From the NCBI RefSeq assembly GCF_027286305.1, contig NZ_CP114599.1, positions 1,984,001 to 2,048,000 of the forward strand: a DNA stretch of 64,000 nucleotides, written 5' to 3'. The notes under the pieces were generated by a model that was not told the origin of the DNA, did not search any database, and was given only the letters and a program-made list of their open reading frames with translations. Both the position numbers and the translations under genes were made by a program. Position 1 is the first letter of the stretch. Each line of letters begins with the position of its first letter. This document shows, in pieces, positions 26,401 to 36,228 of the stretch. Source of the stretch: Phenylobacterium sp. NIBR 498073 (lineage in GTDB: Bacteria > Pseudomonadota > Alphaproteobacteria > Caulobacterales > Caulobacteraceae).

Positions 26401-27450
26401 ATGAAGTTCAAGCAGCTTGGCCGGACGGGCCTCTATGTCTCCGAGATCTGCCTGGGAACCATGACCTTCGGCGGCAACGAGGAGGCCGGCATCTGGAAGG
26501 CGATCGGCTCGCTGCCGCAGGCCGAGGTCGACGCGATCATGGGCAAGGCGCTGGCCGCCGGGGTGAACTTCTTCGACACCGCCGACGTCTACTCGTTCGG
26601 GGCCTCGGAACAGCGCCTCGGCCAATCGCTCAAGAACCTCGGCGTCAAGCGCAGCGACGTGGTTCTGGCGACCAAGGTGTTCGGCCAGATGGGGCCGGGG
26701 CCCAACGACCGCGGCGCCTCGCGCGGCCACATCATGGACTCGGTGAAGGCCAGCCTGGAGCGGATGCAGACCGACCATATCGATCTCTACCAGATCCACG
26801 GAAACGACGCCGTGACCCCCATCGACGAGACGCTGCGTGCGCTCGACGACCTGGTGAGCCAGGGGCTGGTCCGCTACGTCGGCGTCTCCAACTGGGCCGC
26901 CTGGAAGATAGCCAAGGCGCTCGGTCTCTCCGAGGCCAAGGGCTATGCGCGGTTCGAGACCCTGCAGGCCTACTACACCATCGCCGGCCGCGACCTGGAG
27001 CGTGAGCTGGTCCCGATGCTGAGCGCCGAGCAACTGGGCCTGATGGTCTGGTCGCCGCTCGCCGGCGGCTTGCTGTCGGGCAAGTTCGGGCCGGGCTCGA
27101 ACAATCCGGAGAACGCCCGGCGCACCAATTTCGACTTCCCGCCGGTGAACCTCGATCGCGCCTGGGCCTGCGTGGAGGTGATGCGCGACGTGGCTCAGGC
27201 GCATGGAGCGTCCGTGGCCCGCGTGGCGCTGGCCTGGCTGCTGGCCAAGCCCCACGTGATGAGCGTGATCATCGGCGCCAAGACCGTCGAGCAGCTCGAC
27301 GACAACCTGGCCGCCGTCGAGCTGCAACTGACAGCCGAGGACATGCAGCGGCTTGATGCGGTTAGCGAGCTGCCGGCCGAGTATCCCGGCTGGATGTTCG
27401 CCCGCCAGGGCGGAGCGCGCGTGCCTGCGCCCTTCACCCCGAAGGCCTGA
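26401..27450 (+). CDS. Aldo/keto reductase
   Basis: The 349-residue NADPH-dependent oxidoreductase has a TIM-barrel AKR fold. The N-terminus is MKFKQLGRTGLYVSEICLGT and the catalytic tetrad region is FFDTADVYSFGASEQRLG (Asp and Tyr). The Lys is in VVLATKVFG and the His in IDLYQIHGNDAVTP. NADP-binding segments WSPLAGGLLSGKF and VIIGAKTVEQLDDN follow. It resembles the YdhF/general stress 69-like group. The DUF2478 gene begins five bases after the stop, implying an operon. Confidence 0.94.
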   Translation: MKFKQLGRTGLYVSEICLGTMTFGGNEEAGIWKAIGSLPQAEVDAIMGKALAAGVNFFDTADVYSFGASEQRLGQSLKNLGVKRSDVVLATKVFGQMGPGPNDRGASRGHIMDSVKASLERMQTDHIDLYQIHGNDAVTPIDETLRALDDLVSQGLVRYVGVSNWAAWKIAKALGLSEAKGYARFETLQAYYTIAGRDLERELVPMLSAEQLGLMVWSPLAGGLLSGKFGPGSNNPENARRTNFDFPPVNLDRAWACVEVMRDVAQAHGASVARVALAWLLAKPHVMSVIIGAKTVEQLDDNLAAVELQLTAEDMQRLDAVSELPAEYPGWMFARQGGARVPAPFTPKA

Positions 27451-27455
27451 GGCCC

Positions 27456-27968
27456 GTGACGCTCGATCAGCCTGCGCCGATCGCGGTGGTGCGCGGCGCG
27501 CCGACGCCGCAGATCCAGGCCCTGTTCGCCACTTTCGTCGCTCGGCTCGGGACGCCCGTTCGTGTCGTCGGCGTCGTGGAGGAGGAGCCGGTCCCCGGCC
27601 GCGCCCAGCTTCGCAGTCTGACCGACGGGCGGCGGTTCGAGGTGTTCCAGGAGCTGGGCCGCGGCTCCAGCGCCTGCAGCGTCGACGCCGGCAGCGTCGT
27701 GAGCGCCTGCGAAGCGGTGCGCGGCGACATCGCCGCCGGCTGCGACCTCGTGGTGCTCAGCAAGTTCGGGCGGCTGGAGGCCGAGCGCAGCGGCCTCAGC
27801 GACGCCTTCGCCGCCGGTCTGGCCGGCGGAGTTCCGATCCTGACGTCCGTGGCGCCAAAATTCGATCCGGCATGGAGCGCCTTCGCCGCGCCGCTGTTCG
27901 TCATGCTGCCGCCGCGGCTGGAGGCGGTCGAGGCCTGGTGGCGCGGCCTGAATCGGCAGGCGGCCTAG
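27456..27968 (+). CDS. DUF2478 domain-containing protein
   Basis: The 170-residue protein matches the DUF2478 layout: an N-terminal strand IAVVRG with a switch to VVGVVEEE, a central cysteine region SSACSVDAGSVVSACEAVRG, and DLVVLSKFGRLEAERSGLSD followed by GGVPILTSVAPKF. DUF2478 genes often sit near molybdenum ABC transporters and are described as molybdenum transport-associated NTPases; none is nearby here. GTG 27456 is the start. Its end overlaps the convergent gene by four bases. Confidence 0.82.
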   Translation: MTLDQPAPIAVVRGAPTPQIQALFATFVARLGTPVRVVGVVEEEPVPGRAQLRSLTDGRRFEVFQELGRGSSACSVDAGSVVSACEAVRGDIAAGCDLVVLSKFGRLEAERSGLSDAFAAGLAGGVPILTSVAPKFDPAWSAFAAPLFVMLPPRLEAVEAWWRGLNRQAA

Positions 27969-28282
27969 TCGCGCAGGCGCCGGCGCAGGCGCATCGCCTC
28001 GCGCTCGTCCAGCCCCGGGGGATAGGCCAGGCAGGCGTCCCACCGCCGCGCTCCGCACCGCGCGCAGGCCGCTTTGATCCGCGCTGCGACGTCGGCCACC
28101 GGCGTCTGCAAACCGCCGTCGCCCAGCGTGTAGAGCCGGTGCGCAATCCTCAGCGGGTCGTAGCGCCGCCGCCAGCCGCATCCGCCGCAGGAGAGCAGCA
28201 CGACGCATCCGGGAAAGTACCGCGCCTGGTCGAGCCGGGGCGCGGGCAGGGGCAGTATTCGATCGGGTGGGGGCGCACGCAT
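27965..28282 (-). CDS. Hypothetical zinc-ribbon-like protein
   Basis: The 105-residue protein has two cysteine clusters, LLSCGGCGWRRRY and ACARCGARRWDAC, which could form a metal-binding ribbon. The C-terminus is strongly basic (MRLRRRLRD). The ATG at 28282 is chosen; a TTG five codons upstream is an alternative. No named family is recognised. It is convergent with DUF2478. Confidence 0.65.
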   Translation of the reverse strand: MRAPPPDRILPLPAPRLDQARYFPGCVVLLSCGGCGWRRRYDPLRIAHRLYTLGDGGLQTPVADVAARIKAACARCGARRWDACLAYPPGLDEREAMRLRRRLRD

Positions 28283-28499
28283 GTCCCGTTGAAACAAAAC
28301 AAGAACATTTTAGCCATGGCCTCAGGGTGGCCGCCGGCGACTTGGCGCCACCGTCCGTAGTGGATGTGTGGCCCGCTCCGTTGTGTCGGCGTCGGGGTGC
28401 ACGGCAAGATCGTTGGTCGGTGAACGCTGTAATTCGGAATTGAGCTCGGCCGCACACTGCGTCAGTGTTCGGTGTCGGCAGGGGCTCGAAGGTGTCCGA

Positions 28500-29375
28500 A
28501 TGCGGATGATCTATTTGGTGCTCGCCCACGAAGGTCGGCCGCAGCTTGACGCCTTGGTCGAGCGGTTGGCGCCCGCGGGCGGCGTGGACATGGTCATCGT
28601 TCACGCGGACCGTCGCTCGGACCTGTGGCGTAGCCTGCGGGAGGATCCTCCCCCTGATACCCGGCGGGTGGAGGTCATCCAGAACCCGGTCTCGGTCCGT
28701 TGGGGGCATCGGAGCCTTCAGGCGGCGATCATCCTACTGATCGAACGGGCCATGGCGTTCGAGTTCGACTACGCGCACCTGGTCAGCGGGTCGGACTGGC
28801 CGGTCATGTCTCGCCATGAGATCGTCCGGGAGCTCGAGGCCTCCCAGATCCCCCTTTGCTATATCGAAGCGGAGTTCGGGCGAGAGGAGGAGCGGATGCA
28901 GCGCTTCCACGTCGACGCGCGCTGGCTGCGGCCCGATCCGCGGCGCGAGCCCATGGCCTACCGATTCAAGCCGGCGATCGTTCGCCTGTCGCGATGGCTG
29001 GATGGCGCGCGTCACCGGCTCCTAGGAGACCGCTCGCGTCCGTGGGGCCGATGGTTCAAGGGCGAGACCTGGTGGTCGTTGCCGAACGATGCGCTGCAGA
29101 TGGTCGCCGTGGAGTTGCGCCGATTGACGGACTCGGGCCGTCTCGTCGGGACCTATGTTTGCGAAGAGCATGTCGTCCAGACGATCGTCGCCGCCAGATT
29201 GCCCGAACGGCTGGCCGACTGTCGACGCTACATCGACTGGACGGACGGCGGCGACAGCCCGCGGCTGCTGGCTCGCGGCGACCAGAAGGCCATCGCCGAG
29301 AGCGGAGCCTGGTTCGCGAGGAAATTCGCGCTGTCGCACGACGACTTCTTCCTGCGCCTGCCGCCGTACAGCTGA
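28500..29375 (+). CDS. GT14 family (core-2/I-branching-like) glycosyltransferase
   Basis: The 291-residue protein begins MRMIYLVLAHEGRPQLDALV. IVHADRRSD, VRWGHRSLQAAIILLIERAM, YAHLVSGSDWPVMS and FKGETWWSLPNDALQMV follow. These are typical of bacterial Branch-domain proteins related to beta-1,6-N-acetylglucosaminyltransferases. EEHVVQTIV near the end fits the conserved acidic site. The acceptor is unknown; surface polysaccharide is a guess. ATG 28500 and ATG 28506 are both possible starts. Confidence 0.87.
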   Translation: MRMIYLVLAHEGRPQLDALVERLAPAGGVDMVIVHADRRSDLWRSLREDPPPDTRRVEVIQNPVSVRWGHRSLQAAIILLIERAMAFEFDYAHLVSGSDWPVMSRHEIVRELEASQIPLCYIEAEFGREEERMQRFHVDARWLRPDPRREPMAYRFKPAIVRLSRWLDGARHRLLGDRSRPWGRWFKGETWWSLPNDALQMVAVELRRLTDSGRLVGTYVCEEHVVQTIVAARLPERLADCRRYIDWTDGGDSPRLLARGDQKAIAESGAWFARKFALSHDDFFLRLPPYS

Positions 29376-29666
29376 TCTGCGCGCGAGGCGCAAGGCCTGA
29401 TGCTGAGCTTCAATGGTCGCATGCTGGAGAGGCCGAGGGGGACGGCTGACGGTCTCGCCCCAACCCCACTTCGGCCAGGTCTTGCGACAGTGCGCGGCAG
29501 ACCCAGGCAGCCTGTAGCATTGCCGAAAATTAGGACGCGCGCGAATGGCGTTGGCGGATTGGGCCATTGTCCAGCTCGATGAGGTGAGTGAGAGGGCGGC
29601 GAACGCGAGGCGGTTCTTGACCTGGCCCCCGCCGGTCCCTCGATCAGATCCTCAAAGGAGAATCCA

Positions 29667-30332
29667 GTGAAGCTTAAGTCCGTGCTCTGCGGAGCCGCCC
29701 TGTTGTGCGGCCTCGCGATGTCGAGCGCCGCTGGCGCGGCGACCACGATCACCTTCGACGCCGGCAGCGATCAATGCGTATCGAACGGCTCGCGTTGCAT
29801 GATGCTGCAAACCTTCGGCGATACCGATGCGATGGATGTCAGCTATCAGAACATCAAGCCTGACGGGACGGTCGTGGGCGCCGCCCAACAATTCTACGCC
29901 AACTTCGGCGATCTGGGGAAAGTCCTGACTGCCGGCAGCTACCTCGACGGAACCCTTGGCCAAGTCACGCTGAAGGCGCGCAATGGCTACAAGATCTCGC
30001 TGCTTGATTTCGATTTCGTCGGTTATGTCAATTTCGCGCCGACCCTGCCGCTGAAGGTTATGGATCTTGCGGGCAACGAACTTGTTGCTGGCAGCTATAG
30101 CACTGGCACCGGATCCACGCACAAGAGCCTGGCGGTCAATAGTGCATTTCTCGACGGCGTCGTGATCCGCTGGGGCCCTGACGCCAGCGTCGGCGGCATC
30201 GACAACATTCGCTACGAAGTGCAATCGTCCGTGCCTGAGCCGGCCACCTGGGCGATGATGATCCTGGGCTTCGGCGGCGTTGGCGCCCTTCTGCGCCATC
30301 GGCGGAGAAACCCGCTCGCGGCTGTGGCCTGA
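29667..30332 (+). CDS. PEP-CTERM sorting domain protein
   Basis: The 221-residue exported protein has a signal peptide (ends SSAAGAA) and a beta-rich domain starting TTITFDAGSDQCVSNGSRCM. The C-terminus is VPEPATWAMMILGFGGVGAL followed by LRHRRR, a canonical PEPxxWA exosortase signal. It would be processed and placed on or outside the cell surface. GTG 29667 has AAAGGAG upstream. A strong hairpin follows the stop. The 29376-29666 gap before it shows no gene. Confidence 0.92.
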   Translation: MKLKSVLCGAALLCGLAMSSAAGAATTITFDAGSDQCVSNGSRCMMLQTFGDTDAMDVSYQNIKPDGTVVGAAQQFYANFGDLGKVLTAGSYLDGTLGQVTLKARNGYKISLLDFDFVGYVNFAPTLPLKVMDLAGNELVAGSYSTGTGSTHKSLAVNSAFLDGVVIRWGPDASVGGIDNIRYEVQSSVPEPATWAMMILGFGGVGALLRHRRRNPLAAVA

Positions 30333-30348
30333 GGCTCCTGCCATGATC

Positions 30349-30375
30349 GGCGGCTCGGGATGGTCCCGAGCCGCC
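30349..30375 (+). terminator. Perfect 12-bp hairpin after PEP-CTERM gene
   Basis: GGCGGCTCGGGA-TGG-TCCCGAGCCGCC begins 16 bases past the stop. The stem is very strong but lacks a U-tract. Confidence 0.75.
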
Positions 30376-30958
30376 CCCGATGGCGCTGAGCGCTGGCCCC
30401 TCGCTCGACGGGCCTATGCTCGCCACGCCGGGACTGTGAAGACCACTATACGGCGAGCGGGCAGAAGGCGTTCGGGGCGAACCGAACCTGCGTGGACGCC
30501 GAGAGCCGGAAGGCCGCTTCCCTGGCCCAGGGGGCGGCGAAGCAGGATGCAGTCCTGCGCAGCGCCGGCCTATCGCCGGCGGCGTCGCCTCCCACCTCGT
30601 GTTTTCAGAGCGAATTCCTCGGCCCTTGTCCGGCGGTAGGAAGCCGGGCGACCTTGTCCCGCACGGCGTGTCCGCGCTGTAGCCGCGCGGCCGCTGCACG
30701 TCCGTCATCACGAGGGCTTCACCAGTATCTCGGGCGGGGCGGTCGTGCCGACGCGCATCAGACGGTTGTCGCACGACCCTGCGCTGGCGTTCCTCGCCGT
30801 GCCGTTGAGCGAGGCGGATAGGCGGCTCAACCGACGGACTTCTTGAAGACGTTCTCGGGAAGGGAATTCACGCCGGTTTAGCGGCGAAAAAAGATGGTGG
30901 TGGGGGCAGTCAGGTGGCAACTTGTCTCCACCGCCCTCCAGGCGTGTGCCATATGTTA
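30376..30958. other. Gene-free stretch at left edge of accessory region
   Basis: No open frame here has convincing protein character. The right half carries the degenerate repeat at 30826-30905, shared with 62190-62263. Left of it the genes look like ordinary chromosome; right of it broken and mobile genes dominate. I therefore treat this stretch as the probable left edge of the island. Confidence 0.4.
30826..30905. repeat. Degenerate direct repeat, copy 1
   Basis: The core GAATTCACGCCGGTT-T-AGC and the next 15 bases ending ATGGTGG match 62228-62259 with few mismatches. The 35 bases to the left align without gaps at lower identity (both start at GGACTT and keep the same spacing). The copies have the same orientation and lie 31.4 kb apart. 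In copy 2 the ATGGTGG end is the CCA end of a tRNA fragment. Confidence 0.6.
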
Positions 30959-32089
30959 TTACTCTTCGTAGCTCCACTGTAGCTCGACATTGCCGAAATC
31001 GACGCGCAGCCGCCTGCGGTTGGCTTCGACGGCGATTACCTCCAAACCAGCGTCGAAGCTGCGGTTGATGGTGATTGCCAAGGTCAGCCTGTGCCGCGCT
31101 TGCTTTTCTGCGGCCTGCGTATTGAGGCGGACGTAGTCGCGATCGAAGCTGTCGCGCACCGAAAGATCGAACTCGGCGCGGAATTCGATCAAGCAGTCGA
31201 GTTCCAGGGAGAAGGTGACGTCCTCCCCTTGAACCGCGAGCACCTTGGGCGGAAGGACGATCTCCCAGGTCTGAAGGACCGCGCTCTCGGGCTGGACGTC
31301 GTAATAGAAGTCGGAACTCGCCTCGACCTCGAAGTCGGCGTCGTCCAGCCAGGCTTGTATCTCGAGCTCAATCTCATGACTTAACTCGGGAGCGTCCCCG
31401 GCCGCGAGCAGTTCGACGGCGCGTTCCGCCACCCGATGGCCTGCCTGGTTGAACAGGTCCAGGGCACCGTCCAGGTCTGAGGTCCAGACCAGACGCGGCG
31501 ATGTCTCGGCATAGGCCTTCCAGTCGGCATCGCCGCTGACCGTCAGCAGCAGGACATTGGTACTTTCGGCCCAGGATTCGAGCGTCAGCAGCGCTATGGC
31601 GTCAGGGAACTCATTTTTCTTCCCCTCTTTCTGTGCGAACGGAGCCTCGGCTGAGAAATATCGACGGACGAGCTCGCTGAAAGACGCGTGGCCGTCGGCG
31701 GACAGGACATGGGCTCCGATTTCGGCGGTGAACGTGTCCCATTCTCCGGCGGCCAGCTGGCTGGCATCGGCGTCGAGATCGATTGCAGCGGCAAGCTGGG
31801 AGAGGGGCTCAGTCCGGCGCCAGGCTCTGCGGTATTGATTAAGTGCCGCCTTGAGCTTGAGCGCGTGTTCCTCCGCGGCCCGGCGCCGATGGGCCTGGAC
31901 CTCGTGCACGGTCACTTCGCTGAAAACCAAGTGAACGTCATGCTGAGCCCCCACGGGGCCGAGCGCCCGAAGGGCCGGAGTTTGCAGGTTGCATCCAAAC
32001 CGGTCGAAGACGCTGGTGTCGAGGGTGACAGCTCCGAACTGGCGCTGGGCGATTGCGTCGGCCAGTTCGGCCTCTGTCATGGCGGGCAC
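30959..32089 (-). CDS. PIN domain-containing protein (DUF4935-like)
   Basis: A 376-residue protein with an N-terminal PIN-like nuclease domain: VTLDTSVFDR (first Asp, residue 24), VFSEVTVHEVQAH (acidic), KKNEFPDAIALLTLESWA (Asp) and LLLTVSGDADWKAYAE (final Asp pair). PIN domains cleave RNA with metal ions. The C-terminal 170 residues form a beta-rich region without a recognised family. GTG 32089 has AGGAG upstream; ATG 32080 is an alternative. It diverges from the patatin gene and lies beside a decayed DISARM gene, so a defence or toxin role is plausible. No partner antitoxin is seen. Confidence 0.78.
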   Translation of the reverse strand: MPAMTEAELADAIAQRQFGAVTLDTSVFDRFGCNLQTPALRALGPVGAQHDVHLVFSEVTVHEVQAHRRRAAEEHALKLKAALNQYRRAWRRTEPLSQLAAAIDLDADASQLAAGEWDTFTAEIGAHVLSADGHASFSELVRRYFSAEAPFAQKEGKKNEFPDAIALLTLESWAESTNVLLLTVSGDADWKAYAETSPRLVWTSDLDGALDLFNQAGHRVAERAVELLAAGDAPELSHEIELEIQAWLDDADFEVEASSDFYYDVQPESAVLQTWEIVLPPKVLAVQGEDVTFSLELDCLIEFRAEFDLSVRDSFDRDYVRLNTQAAEKQARHRLTLAITINRSFDAGLEVIAVEANRRRLRVDFGNVELQWSYEE

Positions 32090-32459
32090 GGGCGCGCTCC
32101 TCTCGCCCCTCCTTTAGCTCGCGCATGGCACTGGCGCGAGCCAATGATGGACAACCAAGGTGCCTGTCTGCCCTCTGGCATCGCCGGCGCTTCGGGGGAG
32201 CGGCAGCCCATTGATCTGGTCCATGATATGCTGCCAGTTGAAGGTCGCGAGCGACACGCCGCTCTACGCGGCCGTCGAGGTGATCGGCTATGGCTGCGCT
32301 TGGCTATTGAGCCGCCAGGGGCCGGCGAGGGCGCAAGCGCGTTGCTCTTGGCCGACGGTCGCCCCGAACTTGACCAGCTCTGTTGGCTCATCATTCAAGG
32401 CCAGGTCTATGTGTGGACGGGGTGCCACCTAGGGTGTCAGCGGAAGCGGGGGAGTGGCA
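32090..32459 (+). other. Intergenic stretch with possible frameshifted small ORF
   Basis: The divergent PIN and patatin genes are separated by 370 bases. About 32228-32459 contains two plus-strand pieces with protein-like sequence in different frames: SDTPLYAAVEVIGYGCAWLL, then LADGRPELDQLCWLIIQGQV after a shift near 32335. This could be a decayed small gene or chance coding bias. A shared divergent promoter would also have to lie here. Confidence 0.25.
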
Positions 32460-34279
32460 ATGAAGATCGAGGTTGCTGGCGAGGCCAACGTCTTAGGGGA
32501 GGAACCGCTCGAGGAATGTGACCTCGTGATGAAGGGCGGGGTGACGTCGGGGGTGGTCTATCCCTACGCCATCCTCGAACTGGCCAAGGTCTACCGTTTT
32601 CGCTCGATAGGCGGCACCTCGGCTGGCGCGATCGCCGCCGCCTTCGCCGCCGCCGCCGAGTACGGCCGGCAGTCGGGCGACCCTGAGGCCTTTGCTCGGC
32701 TGAAGGCCCGGTGCGACGAACTGCCGGCGATCCTGGGGAGCCTCTTCCAGCCAAGTCCGCGGTTCGCGTGGGTGATGAAGGCGGCGCTCGCAGCCACCGG
32801 TGAGTCGAGCGGGCGTCTGCGGCGGATCCTGCGGGCCCTGGCAGCGCCCTTAGCCGCCGGCGCGGGTGCGGGTCTGCTAGTCTTCAGTGTCGTGGCGTTC
32901 CTGCCCCTGGCTCTCGGCTCGAGCGCAGGTGCGCTCGTGGTCGCCATCCTGGGGGCGATCCTGGCGGCGGTGATCGGGGCCGTGCTGGTGATGGCCTTTC
33001 ATATAAGGACGCTGCTCACTCATGACCTGCCGCAGCAGGATTTCGGGATGTGCAGCGGCCTGACCACCGAGGGCACCGCCTCCCCGGCGCTGACCGAATG
33101 GATACACGACTCGCTGCAGTTCATCTCCTTCGGCGCGGATCCGCGCCGCGCTCCTCTGACATTCGGAGAACTAGCGAAGGTGGGCCTCGCACCCGAGGAT
33201 GCGGCCGCCGGCACCCGCAGCATCGACCTGCGGATGATGACCACCAACCTGTCGATCGGCCGGCCGCACGCGTTCCCCCACCTGAGCCTCGACGTAATGT
33301 TCGATCCCTCCGAGTGGCGGCGGCTGTTCCCAGTCGAGGTGATGCGCCACCTCGAGGCCCGCTCGCCGCGTCGGGAGGGCGACCTGCTGGCGCTGCCTGC
33401 GGCGGACGATCTGCCGGTCCTGGTGGGCGTCAGGATGAGCCTCAGCTTCCCGATTCTGATCCAGGCAGTGCCGATGCATATGAAGGACGTGGGGGCGGCG
33501 GCCCGTGACGAGCTGGCGCCGGGGACGCCGCCGCCCGTGCGGCGCATCCTCTTTTCGGACGGCGGGATCACTAGCAACTTCCCGATCCACTTCTTCGACT
33601 CACTAATCCCGAGCCGCCCGACTTTCGCCCTGAGCCTCGACGACATGCACGCGCCTGGTCTGCCGCGGATCAGCTTGCCGCAGGCGGCGGGCGAGGGCGC
33701 CTTCTCCCCGATCCGGACTATCAAAGGGGCATTCGGCTTCTTCAATGTGGTGCTCAGCGCGGCCAAGGACTGGCAGGACGAGATGATGAGTGTCCTGCCC
33801 GGCCAACGGCAGCGGGTGGTTCGCATCCGCCTGGACGAGGGCGAGGGCCGGCTGAACCTCGGCATGGAGCCGGAGCTTTCTCGGCGGCTGATGGGCTATG
33901 GCTCCGAGGCCGGCCAAAAAATCCGCGCGGGGTTCAAGTTCGAGGAGCACCGCTATCGCCGAACGCTGGTGGCCTACAAGCATTTGCGTGAGCTGACGGA
34001 GGGCTTCGCGCGGACCTGGCCGGGCTATTCTAGCGACTACCGTACCTATGCGCCCAACGCGATCAGCTACAAAACGATGGTGGGATCGCCGAGCCGCCGC
34101 AGGCAGAGCCCGAACGTTACTGGTATGCGCCGGACGTCGAGCTGCACATCTGGAAGCCGGACGGTGACGTCATGCGCTCGGTCGCCGAGCTCGACTGGGC
34201 GATCGGGAAGGGGCTCATCGCCGATCCGCGCGCCGAGCCCGCCGCGGACTCGAACGCGTGGTCAGATATGTCAGATTAA
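32460..34279 (+). CDS. Patatin-like phospholipase, membrane-embedded, with frameshift near 34082
   Basis: Predicted lipid acyl hydrolase with a Ser-Asp dyad. The oxyanion loop KGGVTSGV is at residues 25-32, the nucleophile elbow GGTSAG at 51-56 and the catalytic SDGGITSNFPI near 365. A long hydrophobic stretch (about residues 125-180) predicts two transmembrane helices between them, as in some RpoH-suppressor-like patatins. The uninterrupted frame runs to 34517 with low-complexity sequence. One base lost in GGG at 34082-34084 would restore GIAEPPQAEPERYWYAPDVE and a natural TAA at 34277-34279. This means a recent mutation or a sequencing error. The catalytic part is intact. ATG 32460 is the start. 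Confidence 0.82.
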
Positions 34280-34416
34280 GCGCGGCTACTGCGGCGCTTC
34301 ATGGCTGAAAGAGGCCACCTCGCCGACGCCGCGTTCGGCCTGTGACGCTCCCACTCGCGCGATTGTAGATTTGTCTCAAACCGCCCTAAGGTCGCGGTCT
34401 AAGCGTCAGGGGGATA

Positions 34417-36066
34417 ATGGTGTCTGGTGGAAGCCATTCGGCCTCGCCGGTCGAGGGGGAATTTGTCAACGTCCGCGGGCGTCCTTGGCTGGTGGATGGG
34501 GTGAACGACGCCGATGAGGGGCTTAAGACCCTCTCGCTGTCATGCATCGCCGACGACGCCAACGGCGAAGCGCTCGAAGTGATCTGGGACGCCGAAGTCG
34601 GGGCGTCGGTGATTGACGACACGGGCTGGCAGTCGGTCGGCCTCGGCGGTCCAGACAGCCCGGAGGTCCTGGCGGCGCATGTGCGGGCGTTGCGGTGGAA
34701 GTCCGCCACCGCGGCGGACCGCGAACTTCTGCAGGCGCCGTTTCGGGCCGGCATCCGGCTCGACGCTTATCAACTACTGCCTCTCCGCAAAGCGCTGCGC
34801 CTTCCGCGCGTGAACCTCCTCATCGCCGATGATGTCGGCCTGGGTAAGACCATTGAGGCCGGCCTCGTCACGCGAGAGCTGCTACTGCGCAAGCGGGTCG
34901 ATTTCATCGTCATCGCGGCCCCGCCGTCGATGACGATCCAGTGGAAGGACGAACTCGAAGCCAAGTTCGGCCTGTCGTTCGACATCATCGACCGGGAGCG
35001 GGTTTCCGACCTGCGGCGCCAGCGCGGGTTCGCCGTGAACTCCTGGAATACCGGTTCGCGCTTCATCATTTCCCATCGGCTCCTGACCGACGAGACCTAC
35101 GCTGGCGGGCTGCGAGACGTGCTCGGCGAATTCCGGGCCCGCGCCCTGTTCATCCTCGACGAGGCGCACCACGCCGCCCCTTCGGCGGGCGTTCGCTACG
35201 CAGTCTCTAGCCAGCTCACCCGGGCCGTCCGCGAGCTCGCGGATCGCTTTGAGCATCGGCTGTTCCTGTCGGCCACCCCGCACAACGGACACTCGAATAG
35301 CTTCTCGGCGCTGCTGGAGATGTTGGACCCGCAGCGGTTCACCCGCGGCGTCATCGTGCGGCCGAAGGACCTCGAGCCAGTCATGGTTCGGCGGCTGAAG
35401 TCCGACTTGCGCCGTCTGGGCGAGGATTTCCCCGAACGGATCATCGAGCCCATCGTTATCGACGGCCTACCTGACAACGCCCCCGAGCTGGACCTCGCAA
35501 GCCGGCTCGCCGCCTATGGCGACCTGCGCATGCTGCGCGTCGCGATGTTGCCGACCCAGAAGGCCGCCCTCGCCAAGCTGGCCTTCGTGGGGCTTCAGCA
35601 GCGGCTGCTCTCCTCGATCGCCGCCTTCGCGCGGACCCTGAAGGTGCATCGCAAGGGGCTCCAGCGGATCATCGACGGGGAGACCCCGCTGCAATCCGCG
35701 GGCGCCGCGCAGGGGTTCGTCGCGGCGCGCGCCGGAGACGACATCGCCGAACTCGATCTGGAAGATGCCGAAGCCGAGGCCACGGCCGACGCCGAGGAAG
35801 ACAGCCTCGCCGATGCGGCAACGGTCATCGGCTCGGTCGGCGCCGGAAAGGGTGACCTCCTGGCCGAACTCGCCGCTGTCGACGAGATGCTGGCCATCGC
35901 TGAGCACGCCGCCACCCGCCCCGACGCCCGCGTCCGTCACCTTGTCGACTGGATCAAGGCCAACCTCTTTACCGATGGCGTCTGGAACGAGCGCCGCCTG
36001 ATCCTCTTCACCGAGTATGAGGACACCCGCCGATGGCTGGAGCGCCGGTTGCGGGAAGCGTTCTGG
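34417..36066 (+). pseudogene. drmD: DISARM SNF2-like helicase DrmD, C-terminally truncated
   Basis: About 550 residues of a SNF2/RapA-type helicase remain. The N-terminal DrmD features are VNVRGRPWLVDGV, LLQAPFRAGIRLDAYQL and LPRVNLLIADDVGLGKTIEA. Motif I lies at 138-149, DEAHH (motif II) at 248-252 and SATPHNG (motif III) at 285-291. The second lobe starts at RRLILFTEYEDTRRWLERRL and is lost shortly after, so motifs V and VI are missing. The frame runs on by chance into the next remnant and stops at 36366. DrmD belongs to class 1 DISARM, but drmA, drmB, drmC and drmMI are absent here. ATG 34417 is the start. Confidence 0.75.
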
Positions 36067-36228
36067 ACTGACGCCGCCCTTGCCTGGTCGGCGCGTCTCC
36101 ATTGTCCCGACCGTTCACCGCGCCTGTGTGTGAGTTCACCGCGAAACAGCTGCGCGTGGCTGGTCCGCCGCCAGACAGGGCGTGAACGGGCGCAATCCCT
36201 GCGCTCCACATCACTGTCTGGAACTCCG

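Noticed and set aside
30890..30960. A tRNA 3' end at the left repeat copy (GGTGG/CCACC hairpin followed by CCACCA)
   Set aside because: The loop between the GGTGG and CCACC arms is ten bases and lacks the TTCRANY sequence, so it is not a T-arm.
30959..36066. A complete DISARM system
   Set aside because: Only a truncated DrmD is present; no drmA, drmB, drmC or drmMI-like gene is in the window. The ParB-methylase at 53 kb is phage-type and linked to a terminase.
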